This document shows positions 8,757 to 18,097 of a DNA stretch of 64,000 bases, piece after piece. The notes beneath the pieces were generated by a model. That model saw only the letters and a program-made list of their open reading frames with translations. It did not search any database and was not told the DNA's origin. The number at the start of each line of letters is the position of its first letter. Positions within the stretch are counted from its first letter, which is position 1. A program made the position numbers and the translations under genes. Source of the stretch: Planctomycetota bacterium (lineage in GTDB: Bacteria > Planctomycetota > UBA1135); NCBI GenBank assembly GCA_027623295.1, contig JAQBXR010000001.1:62001-126000 (forward strand), written 5' to 3'.

Positions 8757-11700
8757 AAACTACCGCAAGACAAAAGGGTGCTGCCTTAGTGGTGGTCCTT
8801 ATGGCGCTCGCGCTCCTGTTCTCCATGGGGGTTCCGTTCCTCTTTGCCAGTCGCTTGCGTTCGGAATCGTCCAATGAAACCTACAGCCGATCTCTGGCGA
8901 GGATTTCGGTGGAGTCGGCATCGAAAGCCACCGCCTTCCAACAAGCTTTATCGCATCCGTTTGTTGACCCCAGCCCACTTTGGGATAGCGCCGACGAATG
9001 GGATGGCAGTGCTTCCGGCCCTATGCCGCAATCGCTTGGTTCGGACTGGGAACGCTCCACCGAATCGTGGGGGGCAGAAATCGAAAGCACTCAGGCCAAA
9101 GTTTCCTTGGCCACCGCACCGGTCATGCTTTTGCAAAATCTGTTGCACCCGTGTTTCTTAAACGCCGATGCCAGTTACCGCGATGCCAACATTCCGGTGA
9201 ACTCGACCGCTGGTTTCCCTGAGGAAGGTTTCGTCTTGGTGGGCACCCGATGGATCCAGTACCGCAGCAAAACGCCGACCGCATTCACTGATTTGGTTCC
9301 CTCTGGAGAGGAGCCGGAAGATCTTGAGGAAATCCGCTTCCGTCGCGGGTTCTTAGTGCAAGATCCACGTGTACAAACTTTGGTTCTGTCGAACTTCAAA
9401 GCAGAAGGCCATTTGCCGCCGGAGTTCTTTGCCGATGCCTTCGCCTTTGACTTTGGTGGTGGCCCCGAATCGCGCTTGCCGCAGTCGGATTTAAAAATCC
9501 TGCACGACCTTTGCGTTTTGCGTTCCGGCGCTTATGGCGCTGACCTTTGGGAGCCGGCCAGCTGGACTACGCGAAGGATTGACCCGGAAAACCCAAACAT
9601 CGTAAGTGTCGATGAAGGGAGTTATTTCAGCATGGGTACCGTGGCTAGGTTCCTGCCGGACTATGGCGAACCGCTTGATCGTTTGGTGCTTGCCTCGGAA
9701 GGTGGACGTTTGGCGCTTGCCGCACCTCTACCCACGGATTTCGATCCTCTGACCACGCGAGTTTACCCCATGCGTCGCGAGCCGATTGACATTAATGCTT
9801 GCCGCTTGGAAATCCTCGAAGCCCTTGCGCTTGGCGTTTCTTTCCGTGGCAGTCCGCCAGTTTTCTCGCGGACTCCAGTTTCCGGTGCTGGTGGCCGCGA
9901 TTGGGTGGAACCCTCGGAAGCACGCCGTTTCGCAATACGCGTAGTGCAAGCGCGGCCTTTAAAAGGCCCGCAAGATCTTTGGGACCGTGTGCTGGAGCCG
10001 ATGGCAAAAGAGGGCGCCATGTCGGTGGCCGATGCTTGGGCGCTTTACCTCAACGGTTTGGATCCAAACAATGGCGCCCTGCGCCAAAGCACCACCAGCT
10101 TTGGCTATCGCAGTGGCAATCATTACTTGCAACGCATGAATGCAGCAGTGCGCTCTCGTTTGGGCCGCACCATGGCACGCGCATCCTTCCAACAGAAAGT
10201 CGCTTCGATTCCATCGGGCGAGTTACTGTCGGTGTTGCAAGACCAAGAGACTTTGGAAGATGCCACCCGATGGGGCCGCGGCATGCACGGGGTGGTCACC
10301 TTGCCAACCGCCATGGGTTCGCTTACCGGTGCCTTTGAAGCATCCGAGAACGGATTGACTCTGCAACTGGGTACCTGGGAAGAAACCGGTCGCATGGTGC
10401 CGGATCCGGAGCCAGAACTTTCTGCCGTGATCCCCATGCCCGCACGGGAAAGCGATACTTTCCCTTTCAACGGGCTCGGCCGCATCGAGCATTTCGATTT
10501 TGATCCCTCTCCGTTAGGGCGCTACATTCCAGAAACCGGTCCTTACAATCCGGTTTTTGAAAGTTGGAATGTCTCCGGCCAAAGCAACTTCTCCGATGTC
10601 GAGCCACTGTGTTTCCAAGGTTGGTTCTACAGCGAAGATTTGCAGACCGGATCTTTGTTCGAGTTAGCTGGATTTGAGAACGACCGCAACCGCGTGTCCG
10701 CTGCTATGGAGCAAGGCAAGTTAGTGGTGCGTGTGCAAGGTACCGCCGGCCCCGACGACTTTGATCTTGAAGGCATGGAAGAAGAAATTGTGGTGCGCAT
10801 CGATTCGACGGAATACCCGCTCGACAATCGTTGGTTCCACCTCTCCGTTTTGATTCGGGATCTATCGCATCGCGGTGTCCAAGTCATGGTCGATGGCGTG
10901 CCACGCGGAGACATTGACGGATTCACTTATCTAACAGCAGCTTTAAGTGAGTTTGATGGTTCACCAAGTGGAAACGTTATTAGTGTCGAATCGACCGAAG
11001 GCTTCCCCTCACGCGGAACGATTCGGATTGGCCCGGAGGTTATTGAATACAGTTCCAAGACCAGCACTTCCTTTGTCGCAGATTGGGATGAAACGATTTA
11101 CTTCGGTGGACGCGCCATCCGCGAAGCCTCGGGCTCGCTTGCAATTACCACGGACACGGACCACCCCGTTGGATGTGCCGTCGAACTATATGGCTACTCC
11201 GCATTGTTGCAGAGCAACATTCCGCCTGGCGCAAAATCACTCTCTGGGGATGTCGGCCCATGGGCCATTTCCACGCTGAACACCGGAGTCGAGAGTATTA
11301 CTGGGCTGTCGATTTTGAATGGATTTCCGATTCCAGCGCTTGGCGAAGGAATCAGTGGCGCCTACGTAGGACCGATTGAACTTTCGGCTTTCAATCAAAC
11401 TCCAAGTGACACTTTCTTTGAACGAGCCTTTCAAAGTGATGGCGGTTATGCCTACTTGATCTCTGGACCGATCTCTGCCACCAACGCCGACGATGGCAGC
11501 ATGATTGGCGGCGTAGAAGTGGTTCAATATTCGAGCCGCAATGAAACTACATTGACGCTTTCTGAGCGCAATGTGCGTCTCCCTGGCATGGCCGACGCTG
11601 AAGAAGACGGAAATCGTTTCGATTCCCTTTCCAGCGTGGGTGTGAGTCACATCATGGAATACCGTGGAGATCTTCTTTCCACCGGAAGCGGCCAACCGTT

Positions 11701-13615
11701 TGCTGAGATTGATGGCTTAAAGCCATACCTCATTCCGATTTCGGTGCATGCAGCCGGAGCCGATGACCTTTCCTACCATCCTGGAACCGAGGAGTTCAGC
11801 GAGTATGTTCAGCTCGGCACCTCTGGAGACCCGGAAAGTATGGAGTGGATTCGTTACGACCACATCGTCGATGGCCACTTTGTGCGCGATCATTGGGAGC
11901 ACCTCAATGGCACTTTCTTTACGCTCATTACGGATTTATCTGAAGACGATTTCGCTCCTCCTGGTCCGGGCACCCGTCCGGTTGGTTTGGATACTTCATG
12001 GGCGCCGCAGGAGCCTGACACCCTTCCCGTGCGTCCGAATATCGGCAAGCCTGTAGAAGATCGGGACGACCTTTTTGCGAGTCATCTCACAACTGCCAAT
12101 AGCCTTTCCTATCGTTTGAATTTCCGCGGCGTCACGGGAACCTATGACCATGCGCACGAAGCCGGGGCTGAGTTCGTTCCCGTTTTTCGCACTCAGTTTA
12201 TTCCGGGGAGTTTAGTCGACGATGGTTATGGCTTTGTCGGTCGCTTTGACCGGGTTGCGGTTATGCAGAGCGATGAGCAAAGTCTGCCTTTTTGGTTTAC
12301 GGTCAATTGGACACACACTCCGATTCCGCAGGCAACATTCCCAGATGGGGCACGCATTCTTGGTGGAGTGACTTACGTCGCTTTCGAAACTTCCACCGGG
12401 ATTCCCTACACCGGCCATACCGGGGAAGAACTGGCCACGACGTATTTGGGGCAGGATCGACGCGAATTTAGCCGTTTGAGTAAGTTCCCGAACCATGAAC
12501 GCCCGCGCAACCTCGGCAACTTAGTGGTGGGTGGAACTGCCGCAGGGACCTCTCCAAACCTGCAAGGCTTTGTTGATGAAGTTTCCCTCGCCGCAGTTGG
12601 CGGACAAGGTCAAACTGGAATTTTAAGCGCACGCGGAAACTTCTTTCTGAGCGAAGACTTGCTAGAAGGTGCAACCGGTGTCTTGCGAGCCAATGAACGT
12701 GACTTCATGTTGGATGGCTTCCGTTTGCGCATTCCTGGAGTCGAGGCTGGCGATTGGCTCAATGTTTTACCGCGCAGTGGATTGCTTGATATTGATGGTG
12801 AGTTGATTGCTTATTCGGATCTCGATTCGACCAACGGTGAGTTCACCATCGCTCCTGAGGGGCGCGGTTTCCTTGGAACGGAAATCCGCGGGCATAGTTC
12901 GGGCACTTCCGTGCGCTTCATGGATAGTCGCGCTTCGGCGGCTCTAGATGGCAACTTAGATCTATTCGCAGAATCCATTCAGATCGAAAACCAAGCGGGA
13001 TTTGCTCGTAGCGGCATGATTTTGGTGGATGATGAACTCATGCATGCACCTCTCCGCGGAACCGGCGGCGCGATTTCCATGCCTCGTGAACGACGCGGTC
13101 CCGATGGGCAGGTAGGGCAAGGCATTCTGCGCGGCCGTTTTGGAACCCAGCCTGCCACGCACCAGGCGGGCACTTTGGTTTACAGTTTCCCCAACCGCTG
13201 GATGGATAACTACATTCCTAAATCGGATAGTGGAGTGGGGGCTTGGTTGCAATTGGGTTACAACGAACCCGATGCCTTCTGGCGCGGCATTTCTTATCAG
13301 ACCGAGTTGCCGGACAGCTCGCATGCGATTCGGGTGCTTGCGCGCACCGGTCCTGCTTCGTGGGAAGACGATCCGCGCACCACTCCAGGCTTAACCCTCT
13401 TTCATAGCGACAAGAGTGTATCCGGTGGCTTTCAGCCTTTGGGCTTCCGCAACGATCGCCTTGATCTACGCATTATGTTTGACTGGGGCGCCGGTGCTTT
13501 TGATCCAACAACCTTTACTGCGGTAGGTTGGACTCAAGCTCCACGCTTGCGCAACTTCGTCATCGATTACCTCGGTTCGAGTCGCATCGAGCGAAGCCAG
13601 GAGATCATCGAGTGA
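8753..13615 (+). CDS. giant GspK-type minor pseudopilin with LamG and repeat modules
   Basis: A 1620-residue protein, about five times the usual GspK length. It starts with ARQKG|AALVVVLMALALLF, a GspK-type signal without Glu5, as is normal for GspK tip subunits. Near residue 343, EPIDINACRLEILEAL matches the GspK N-x-N-T-A-x-x-E-x-L helix-hairpin region. The insert holds LamG-like segments (about 615-725 with NRWFHLSVL and VMVDG; about 1120-1285 with GFVDEVSLAAV). It also holds at least four copies of a module with the form AGFPxxGxIxIxxExIxYxSKT, near residues 150, 744, 1341 and 1413, two followed by RGxxGT...H..GT.V. ATGA overlap with the H-type gene. The K subunit normally caps the pseudopilus with I and J; here the cap would carry a very large surface. 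Confidence 0.75.
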   Translation: MKTTARQKGAALVVVLMALALLFSMGVPFLFASRLRSESSNETYSRSLARISVESASKATAFQQALSHPFVDPSPLWDSADEWDGSASGPMPQSLGSDWERSTESWGAEIESTQAKVSLATAPVMLLQNLLHPCFLNADASYRDANIPVNSTAGFPEEGFVLVGTRWIQYRSKTPTAFTDLVPSGEEPEDLEEIRFRRGFLVQDPRVQTLVLSNFKAEGHLPPEFFADAFAFDFGGGPESRLPQSDLKILHDLCVLRSGAYGADLWEPASWTTRRIDPENPNIVSVDEGSYFSMGTVARFLPDYGEPLDRLVLASEGGRLALAAPLPTDFDPLTTRVYPMRREPIDINACRLEILEALALGVSFRGSPPVFSRTPVSGAGGRDWVEPSEARRFAIRVVQARPLKGPQDLWDRVLEPMAKEGAMSVADAWALYLNGLDPNNGALRQSTTSFGYRSGNHYLQRMNAAVRSRLGRTMARASFQQKVASIPSGELLSVLQDQETLEDATRWGRGMHGVVTLPTAMGSLTGAFEASENGLTLQLGTWEETGRMVPDPEPELSAVIPMPARESDTFPFNGLGRIEHFDFDPSPLGRYIPETGPYNPVFESWNVSGQSNFSDVEPLCFQGWFYSEDLQTGSLFELAGFENDRNRVSAAMEQGKLVVRVQGTAGPDDFDLEGMEEEIVVRIDSTEYPLDNRWFHLSVLIRDLSHRGVQVMVDGVPRGDIDGFTYLTAALSEFDGSPSGNVISVESTEGFPSRGTIRIGPEVIEYSSKTSTSFVADWDETIYFGGRAIREASGSLAITTDTDHPVGCAVELYGYSALLQSNIPPGAKSLSGDVGPWAISTLNTGVESITGLSILNGFPIPALGEGISGAYVGPIELSAFNQTPSDTFFERAFQSDGGYAYLISGPISATNADDGSMIGGVEVVQYSSRNETTLTLSERNVRLPGMADAEEDGNRFDSLSSVGVSHIMEYRGDLLSTGSGQPFAEIDGLKPYLIPISVHAAGADDLSYHPGTEEFSEYVQLGTSGDPESMEWIRYDHIVDGHFVRDHWEHLNGTFFTLITDLSEDDFAPPGPGTRPVGLDTSWAPQEPDTLPVRPNIGKPVEDRDDLFASHLTTANSLSYRLNFRGVTGTYDHAHEAGAEFVPVFRTQFIPGSLVDDGYGFVGRFDRVAVMQSDEQSLPFWFTVNWTHTPIPQATFPDGARILGGVTYVAFETSTGIPYTGHTGEELATTYLGQDRREFSRLSKFPNHERPRNLGNLVVGGTAAGTSPNLQGFVDEVSLAAVGGQGQTGILSARGNFFLSEDLLEGATGVLRANERDFMLDGFRLRIPGVEAGDWLNVLPRSGLLDIDGELIAYSDLDSTNGEFTIAPEGRGFLGTEIRGHSSGTSVRFMDSRASAALDGNLDLFAESIQIENQAGFARSGMILVDDELMHAPLRGTGGAISMPRERRGPDGQVGQGILRGRFGTQPATHQAGTLVYSFPNRWMDNYIPKSDSGVGAWLQLGYNEPDAFWRGISYQTELPDSSHAIRVLARTGPASWEDDPRTTPGLTLFHSDKSVSGGFQPLGFRNDRLDLRIMFDWGAGAFDPTTFTAVGWTQAPRLRNFVIDYLGSSRIERSQEIIE

Positions 13616-14514
13616 AGGCCCGCGCACAAAGCGGAATGACTCTGATCGAAGTCATGCTCGCACTCTTCTTGTTTGGAGTGTTGGCAACCTTTGTGATTCA
13701 GGTCATGGATTCGGTACTTAACTTATGGAGTGCAGGCGAACGACGTGGGCGTGGCGATTTGGTTTACGCTTCCACAGTGGAGCGCTTTCGTGGAGATTTG
13801 CGCGCCATGCACACCGGCCCACGCGGTTGGATGATTGTCGACTCTTGGGAAATCCCGGGCTCAGAAGACGGAGAGCCTTCGATTTTTATGCCTCGCCTGC
13901 GTTTCCTGGCCGACGGGTCTTCCCTGCCTTCGATCGAGCCGACGGGGCAAGCAGCAGTTGAAATCATGTGGTCCTTAGTGCCAGAAGCTCCCGGAAGTCC
14001 GCTGAATCGCTTGGTGCGTTTTGCGCAGGTCGAGAACCCTTCGGCTCCTTTGCAGGACCCGCGTGTCGCCCGAGAAATGCTTCGCTCAGGCACTGGGCTC
14101 GTGGTCATGGACGGAGTTCTGTGGACCGAGTTCGCAGTCCAAGATGGCAGCGTAAGTCGCACCGAATATCGTGCCGAGTCTTATCAGCTATTCGACTTTC
14201 CGTCGCGCGTGGAGTTGGTGGTTGATCATGTTTCTGGAAGCTCACGTAAGCATCCACCGTTGTTGGACAATGGCATGGACAATGAGCCGACCAGCATGAA
14301 GCTACGAGGCAGTGCGCCTTTGAAAATGCCGGATATGGTTTTGGTAGAAAAGGAATGGATCAGCGTCGGTGGACAGTTCCCAAGCATTAGTTTTCATGGA
14401 CGGGGGCAAAGAGGCACCTTGCCGCGGGAACATGATGCGCGCAGTGAAGTCTATTTCCCTACGCGTTACTCCAGTCACAGCACCGTTCCCGCAGGAGGTC
14501 GACGTCTTCCATGA
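13612..14514 (+). CDS. GspJ-type minor pseudopilin
   Basis: A 300-residue protein. The prepilin signal is AQSG|MTLIEVMLALFLFGVL with Glu at mature position 5. The frame is open upstream to 13528, inside the previous gene. The GTG at 13612 overlaps that gene's TGA and has AGGAG at 13599-13603, so it is the true start. Downstream are strands with R-x-DLRAMH and WSLVPEAPG-type segments that fit GspJ, which is the larger J/I partner of the tip complex. At 300 residues it is longer than typical GspJ (about 200). The J subunit is expected to bind GspI and GspK. Confidence 0.7.
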   Translation: MKARAQSGMTLIEVMLALFLFGVLATFVIQVMDSVLNLWSAGERRGRGDLVYASTVERFRGDLRAMHTGPRGWMIVDSWEIPGSEDGEPSIFMPRLRFLADGSSLPSIEPTGQAAVEIMWSLVPEAPGSPLNRLVRFAQVENPSAPLQDPRVAREMLRSGTGLVVMDGVLWTEFAVQDGSVSRTEYRAESYQLFDFPSRVELVVDHVSGSSRKHPPLLDNGMDNEPTSMKLRGSAPLKMPDMVLVEKEWISVGGQFPSISFHGRGQRGTLPREHDARSEVYFPTRYSSHSTVPAGGRRLP

Positions 14515-14948
14515 TGCCGAACGCAGCCAAGCAAAAGCAGGGCTTTACCCTGATCGAAGTGGTGATTGCCATCGCCATTTTTATGTTTGGGATTACTGCC
14601 CTATTGGGCTTATTCCAAGTTGGCGGCAACCTTGAGCAAAGTGCTCGAGTGCATGCCGAACTCGCCCCGTCGGTCGAACCCTTGGTGGAATACGTCCGCC
14701 AAAATGCATGGATGGTCGACGCCACGGGCAAAATTACCGGTCTACGCGAAATGAAGGGGGAGGCGGTGCCCGGCTCTTCTGGATATCGCTATGACCTCAT
14801 TGTGCGACCCGCTGGAGATAACCCTGCCTTGCGTCGCGCCGAACTTCGGTTCTACCGCAAATCTCCAGATCGTGCTTTAAGTCGCGTGACCTTTCTCCTA
14901 GAGGAAGACGTACCCATCGCGCGGTTCCTTGAGGGCCAGAAAAAATGA
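14511..14948 (+). CDS. GspI-type minor pseudopilin
   Basis: A 145-residue protein. The prepilin signal is KQKQG|FTLIEVVIAIAIFMFG with Glu at mature position 5, followed by a small domain ending in LSRVTFLLEEDVP-like strands. Length and the I-before-end position fit GspI, which nucleates the tip complex with J and K. ATGA overlap with gspJ. The family order here is G-H-K-J-I rather than the usual G-H-I-J-K. Confidence 0.75.
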   Translation: MMPNAAKQKQGFTLIEVVIAIAIFMFGITALLGLFQVGGNLEQSARVHAELAPSVEPLVEYVRQNAWMVDATGKITGLREMKGEAVPGSSGYRYDLIVRPAGDNPALRRAELRFYRKSPDRALSRVTFLLEEDVPIARFLEGQKK

Positions 14949-16423
14949 TGCTCGCCGTACTCTTAACTTCTTTTCTCATGCCTGCCATCCAACACGATGG
15001 CGATGACCAAGTCGTGCGTTTGCGCGATGGCCGCCTACTTGTAGGTGCGATTGTCGAGCATGACCTTGATGGTTTAATCCTGACCACTGCCATGGACGGC
15101 GGACGTTATGAATTAACCTGGCGTGATTTATTCCCTGGTGAAGCGGACCGTTTGCGCGATAGCTTTGGGTATCGCAATCAAACCGAAGTGCCAATGACTA
15201 CTGCGCATCGCGTGTTGCTGCAGAATGGTCGCGAGATCATTGGACGGTTGTTGCGCGAAGATAACCGCAACTTGGAAATCCGTGTCCGCGATACAACTTC
15301 CCTGGTGCCGAAGTCGCGCCTTGCTGCGCCGCCCGAAAAAGTAGTCGTGGAAGCTTTAACCATTCTGACTCCAGAGCAGTACTACGGGGAACGCGTTCCG
15401 CAAGTGGATAGCGCGGATCGTTTTGCGAACTTCGATTTCGCACAAGAGCTCGAAGTGATGTTCGCGCTCGACGAAGCCAAAGTGCATTATGAGCTAAGCG
15501 AAACGCTTGCCACTGCAGAAGGGGACACTGCATTGTTGAGTCGAATCGAAGGTGCGGTGAGCAAGTTGGACGACACCATTGCCAACCGCGTCGAAGCGGA
15601 GAAGTTGGAAATCATTCGTCAAATGATGCACCGTAATCGTTTCACGGTTGCCGAAGGCTTGATTGAAGATTTCGACCATGATCATGGCGATTCACCTTTG
15701 CGTGGCGAGTACTTGCAGATTGCTGACCGCTTTGAAGGGCGTCGTAATGCTGCCGTAACCCGCTACTTGGAACGCCACTGGTTTAACCGCGTAGCCAAAG
15801 TCATCAAGCGCAAGGCACTGGAGAAAACCGTGCCGATGGATGAGTTAACCAGTTGGTTGGAAACCGAAGTACCAATTATGGTGCGTCAACAGCTGCTCGA
15901 AGAAATCCAAGACTTGGACACTCACTTGGATCTCGGCACGATCGATGCGCGTTGGTTCGCACGTCTCGAAGGTGGTGCAACCGCGCACGTTGCCGGCTTT
16001 AATGATGGCACCTGGGTTCTCGGAGAAGAGCGTGCTCGCGCTGGCTTGGTTGCCGAAGAAGATGAAGCCAACGATGGCAAGTCGGCTCAGCAAAAGGAAA
16101 TGGAAGACCGCATGAGCCGTTACATGGATAACATCCAGGCTTCTCGTCGTTCTGCAAGTGGTGCTGGTGCCGGAGATGTCAGCCCAGAAGATTGGTGGAT
16201 GCGCGCCAGCGTGACCGCACGTTTTCAGTGGATGCTGGCTTACTATTCGGAGTTCTCAGGTGACTTCAAAGTCTTGTCGGTGAAGTTCAGCTACTGCTCG
16301 ACTTGTGCCGGCAATGGTTACATCGAAGTGATGGATGTGTCGCCGGAAGGTGCACGCCAACGCAAGAAGGAGTGCCCAACTTGTCACGGCGTTCAAGTAA
16401 AACGAAGTGTGAACTTCAAGTGA
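14945..16423 (+). CDS. exported protein with C-terminal double CxxC zinc-binding motif
   Basis: A 492-residue protein with a short hydrophobic N-terminus that resembles a signal peptide (MMLAVLLTSFLMPAIQ). Residues 20-130 hold two beta-rich SH3-like units, each with LRDGRLLVG/LQNGREIIGR-type turns. The middle is charged and helical. The C-terminus has C451-x-x-C454 followed by GNG, then C477-x-x-C480 followed by HG: a DnaJ-type zinc-binding pair (CxxCxGxG-like). It overlaps gspI by ATGA. I do not recognise the family. A zinc module in an exported protein coupled to pseudopilin genes suggests a folding or scaffold role. If the N-terminus is not cleaved it could be membrane-anchored. Confidence 0.5.
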   Translation: MMLAVLLTSFLMPAIQHDGDDQVVRLRDGRLLVGAIVEHDLDGLILTTAMDGGRYELTWRDLFPGEADRLRDSFGYRNQTEVPMTTAHRVLLQNGREIIGRLLREDNRNLEIRVRDTTSLVPKSRLAAPPEKVVVEALTILTPEQYYGERVPQVDSADRFANFDFAQELEVMFALDEAKVHYELSETLATAEGDTALLSRIEGAVSKLDDTIANRVEAEKLEIIRQMMHRNRFTVAEGLIEDFDHDHGDSPLRGEYLQIADRFEGRRNAAVTRYLERHWFNRVAKVIKRKALEKTVPMDELTSWLETEVPIMVRQQLLEEIQDLDTHLDLGTIDARWFARLEGGATAHVAGFNDGTWVLGEERARAGLVAEEDEANDGKSAQQKEMEDRMSRYMDNIQASRRSASGAGAGDVSPEDWWMRASVTARFQWMLAYYSEFSGDFKVLSVKFSYCSTCAGNGYIEVMDVSPEGARQRKKECPTCHGVQVKRSVNFK

Positions 16424-17334
16424 TTGCGCGGATTGGGGTCGTCGGCTTTTGCTTGCTCGCAGCTTCCTGTCAGAGCGGGCCGACGTCGACCCAATCCAAT
16501 TCCGGGCTGCAGCGCACCCAACGCAATGCCAGCGTTACTGGGATTGTAGTTGATGGCGCTGGTTTGAATCTTCGCGCTTTCGTCGCGCAAATGGCTTTTG
16601 TTTTTCCTGACGAATCTGCGGACCTAAGCCGAAGTGTGGTGCGCACCGAAATGGCGCGTTTGGAATCGCAAAAACTCGGTGTGGTGCTTCCGGCAAGGCG
16701 AGTCGACCTTGCCTTCCAAACCTTTTCTAAGGGCCTGGTTGCCCAACTCGGTAACGAAACCACTCCCGATGATTGGGCCATGGCACGCCACGATGCCTTG
16801 TGGCGCGACATCCAACCGCTCTACCGCGAGAATTTGGCGCATAACCTGCTTTATCAGGCCGTGCTCCGTGCCGATGCTCGTCTAAGCGGTCGGGTGAGCA
16901 TGTTCTGGTTCGTGACCGGCGATGCCAACCAAGCGCGTAGATGGGCCGCCAGTCTTCAAAGTGGGCGGGATCCGAAATCCATGCTTTCAGAATCTCTAAT
17001 CTCCGGCCCAAACCCAGATGGCAGTTATCCACCCATGAGCCGAGATTTGCCCGGTGAAGCGGGGGAGCAGTTGCAAAACCCCAGCCTCGGCCAAATTGTC
17101 GGCCCGATCCAGTTTGAGGGCGATCGCAGCTGGCGGGTGGGTGTGGTCACCCAGGTTCTAGCCCCAGAATCCCAGCTCCCACCGATCGATGTCTTGCTAG
17201 ATGAACTTGAATCTCAGCCCATCGACGCACTTGAGGCCCGGGCCTGGTTTGAGAAGATGTCCCGTCGCTATACTGTTTCGTCGAGCCTTTCGCCTTTCGC
17301 TGGCCCGACACAAGCCTTTGAGTTCTCCCGCTGA
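16420..17334 (+). CDS. parvulin-like (SurA/PrsA-type) lipoprotein
   Basis: Starting from the GTG at 16420, which overlaps the upstream TGA, the protein is 304 residues with a lipoprotein signal ending LLAAS|C17. The frame is open further upstream inside the previous gene, but only this start exposes the signal. Residues about 160-260 have the shape of a parvulin domain: a strand (VSMFWFVTG), a helix with A-x-x-W-A-x-x-LQ-SGRD, then SLGQIVGPIQF and a final strand (WRVGVVTQVL), but the active-site residues are poorly conserved. A chaperone role for exported proteins, perhaps the large pseudopilins made by the same operon, is inferred. Confidence 0.5.
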   Translation: MIARIGVVGFCLLAASCQSGPTSTQSNSGLQRTQRNASVTGIVVDGAGLNLRAFVAQMAFVFPDESADLSRSVVRTEMARLESQKLGVVLPARRVDLAFQTFSKGLVAQLGNETTPDDWAMARHDALWRDIQPLYRENLAHNLLYQAVLRADARLSGRVSMFWFVTGDANQARRWAASLQSGRDPKSMLSESLISGPNPDGSYPPMSRDLPGEAGEQLQNPSLGQIVGPIQFEGDRSWRVGVVTQVLAPESQLPPIDVLLDELESQPIDALEARAWFEKMSRRYTVSSSLSPFAGPTQAFEFSR

Positions 17335-17341
17335 AGCCACT

Positions 17342-18031
17342 GTGGACAACCAGCCACAGATTTCCGACGACAAGCTGCGTCTTTTGTTCGCGCTGTTGTT
17401 CTCCTCACCCGAAGTCGTCAATCTGGAACGGATTCGTCAGGTGCTCTATCCAACTCCGGAGAATGCCGAGGCGGATTCCGATGAAAAGGTATGCACTCCA
17501 GAGGCCGTGTTGGAGGAGTTGGAACATTTCAGCCCACGCCAGCATTTGGCGGCGCTCGAGGATTGGATGGAAGAGCGCAACCTTCCGTTGGTCTTGCATC
17601 AGGTCGGTCGCAGCTGGCGTTTGTTGACCAGCGAAGAGATGGCCGATTCTCTGCAGGCTGTGCGCAAAACTGCGCAAAAGGAAACTCTCGGCCCAGCCGG
17701 ATTGGAAGTGCTTGCCTTGGTGGCCTACCGTCAGCCTGTTTTGAAGGCCGACATCGATGCCATCCGCGGCGTGAAATCTGGAACGCACCTGCGTCACCTT
17801 TTGGATTTACGCTTGGTGCGCATTCTTGGCCGCGCCGATTTACCTGGCCGTCCCTTCTTGTACGGCACCAGTAAAGAATTCCTTGACCGCTTTGGCTTAC
17901 GGGATCTTGAAGATTTACCTGACGCCGGTCGCTTGGCAAACCCTGCTGAGCAAATCGTGGCCGAAACCAAGCCTGAACCTGCCGCAGAGTCAGAGTCTCC
18001 TTCTCCGGAAGAAGAGCTGTCTGCGGAATAG
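17342..18031 (+). CDS. scpB: segregation and condensation protein B
   Basis: A 229-residue protein (using the GTG at 17342, seven bases after the previous stop; the open frame extends into the upstream gene but that part is unlike ScpB). It has the two winged-helix domains of ScpB, with the hallmark GLEVLALVAYRQPVLKADIDAIRG and HLLDLRLVRILGRADLPGRPFLYGT segments split over about residues 117-180. An acidic tail follows. ScpB acts with ScpA and Smc in chromosome condensation. scpA is usually the upstream neighbour, but here scpB sits between a lipoprotein and a PpiD-like gene and scpA is not in the window. The start is uncertain because no clear SD precedes it. Confidence 0.85.
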   Translation: MDNQPQISDDKLRLLFALLFSSPEVVNLERIRQVLYPTPENAEADSDEKVCTPEAVLEELEHFSPRQHLAALEDWMEERNLPLVLHQVGRSWRLLTSEEMADSLQAVRKTAQKETLGPAGLEVLALVAYRQPVLKADIDAIRGVKSGTHLRHLLDLRLVRILGRADLPGRPFLYGTSKEFLDRFGLRDLEDLPDAGRLANPAEQIVAETKPEPAAESESPSPEEELSAE

Positions 18032-18097
18032 TATGCTCACTTGTCGGGAGGGGGTACACTTCCCGGCTAGAGAAAACGGCTCTACGCCCCAATAAGC

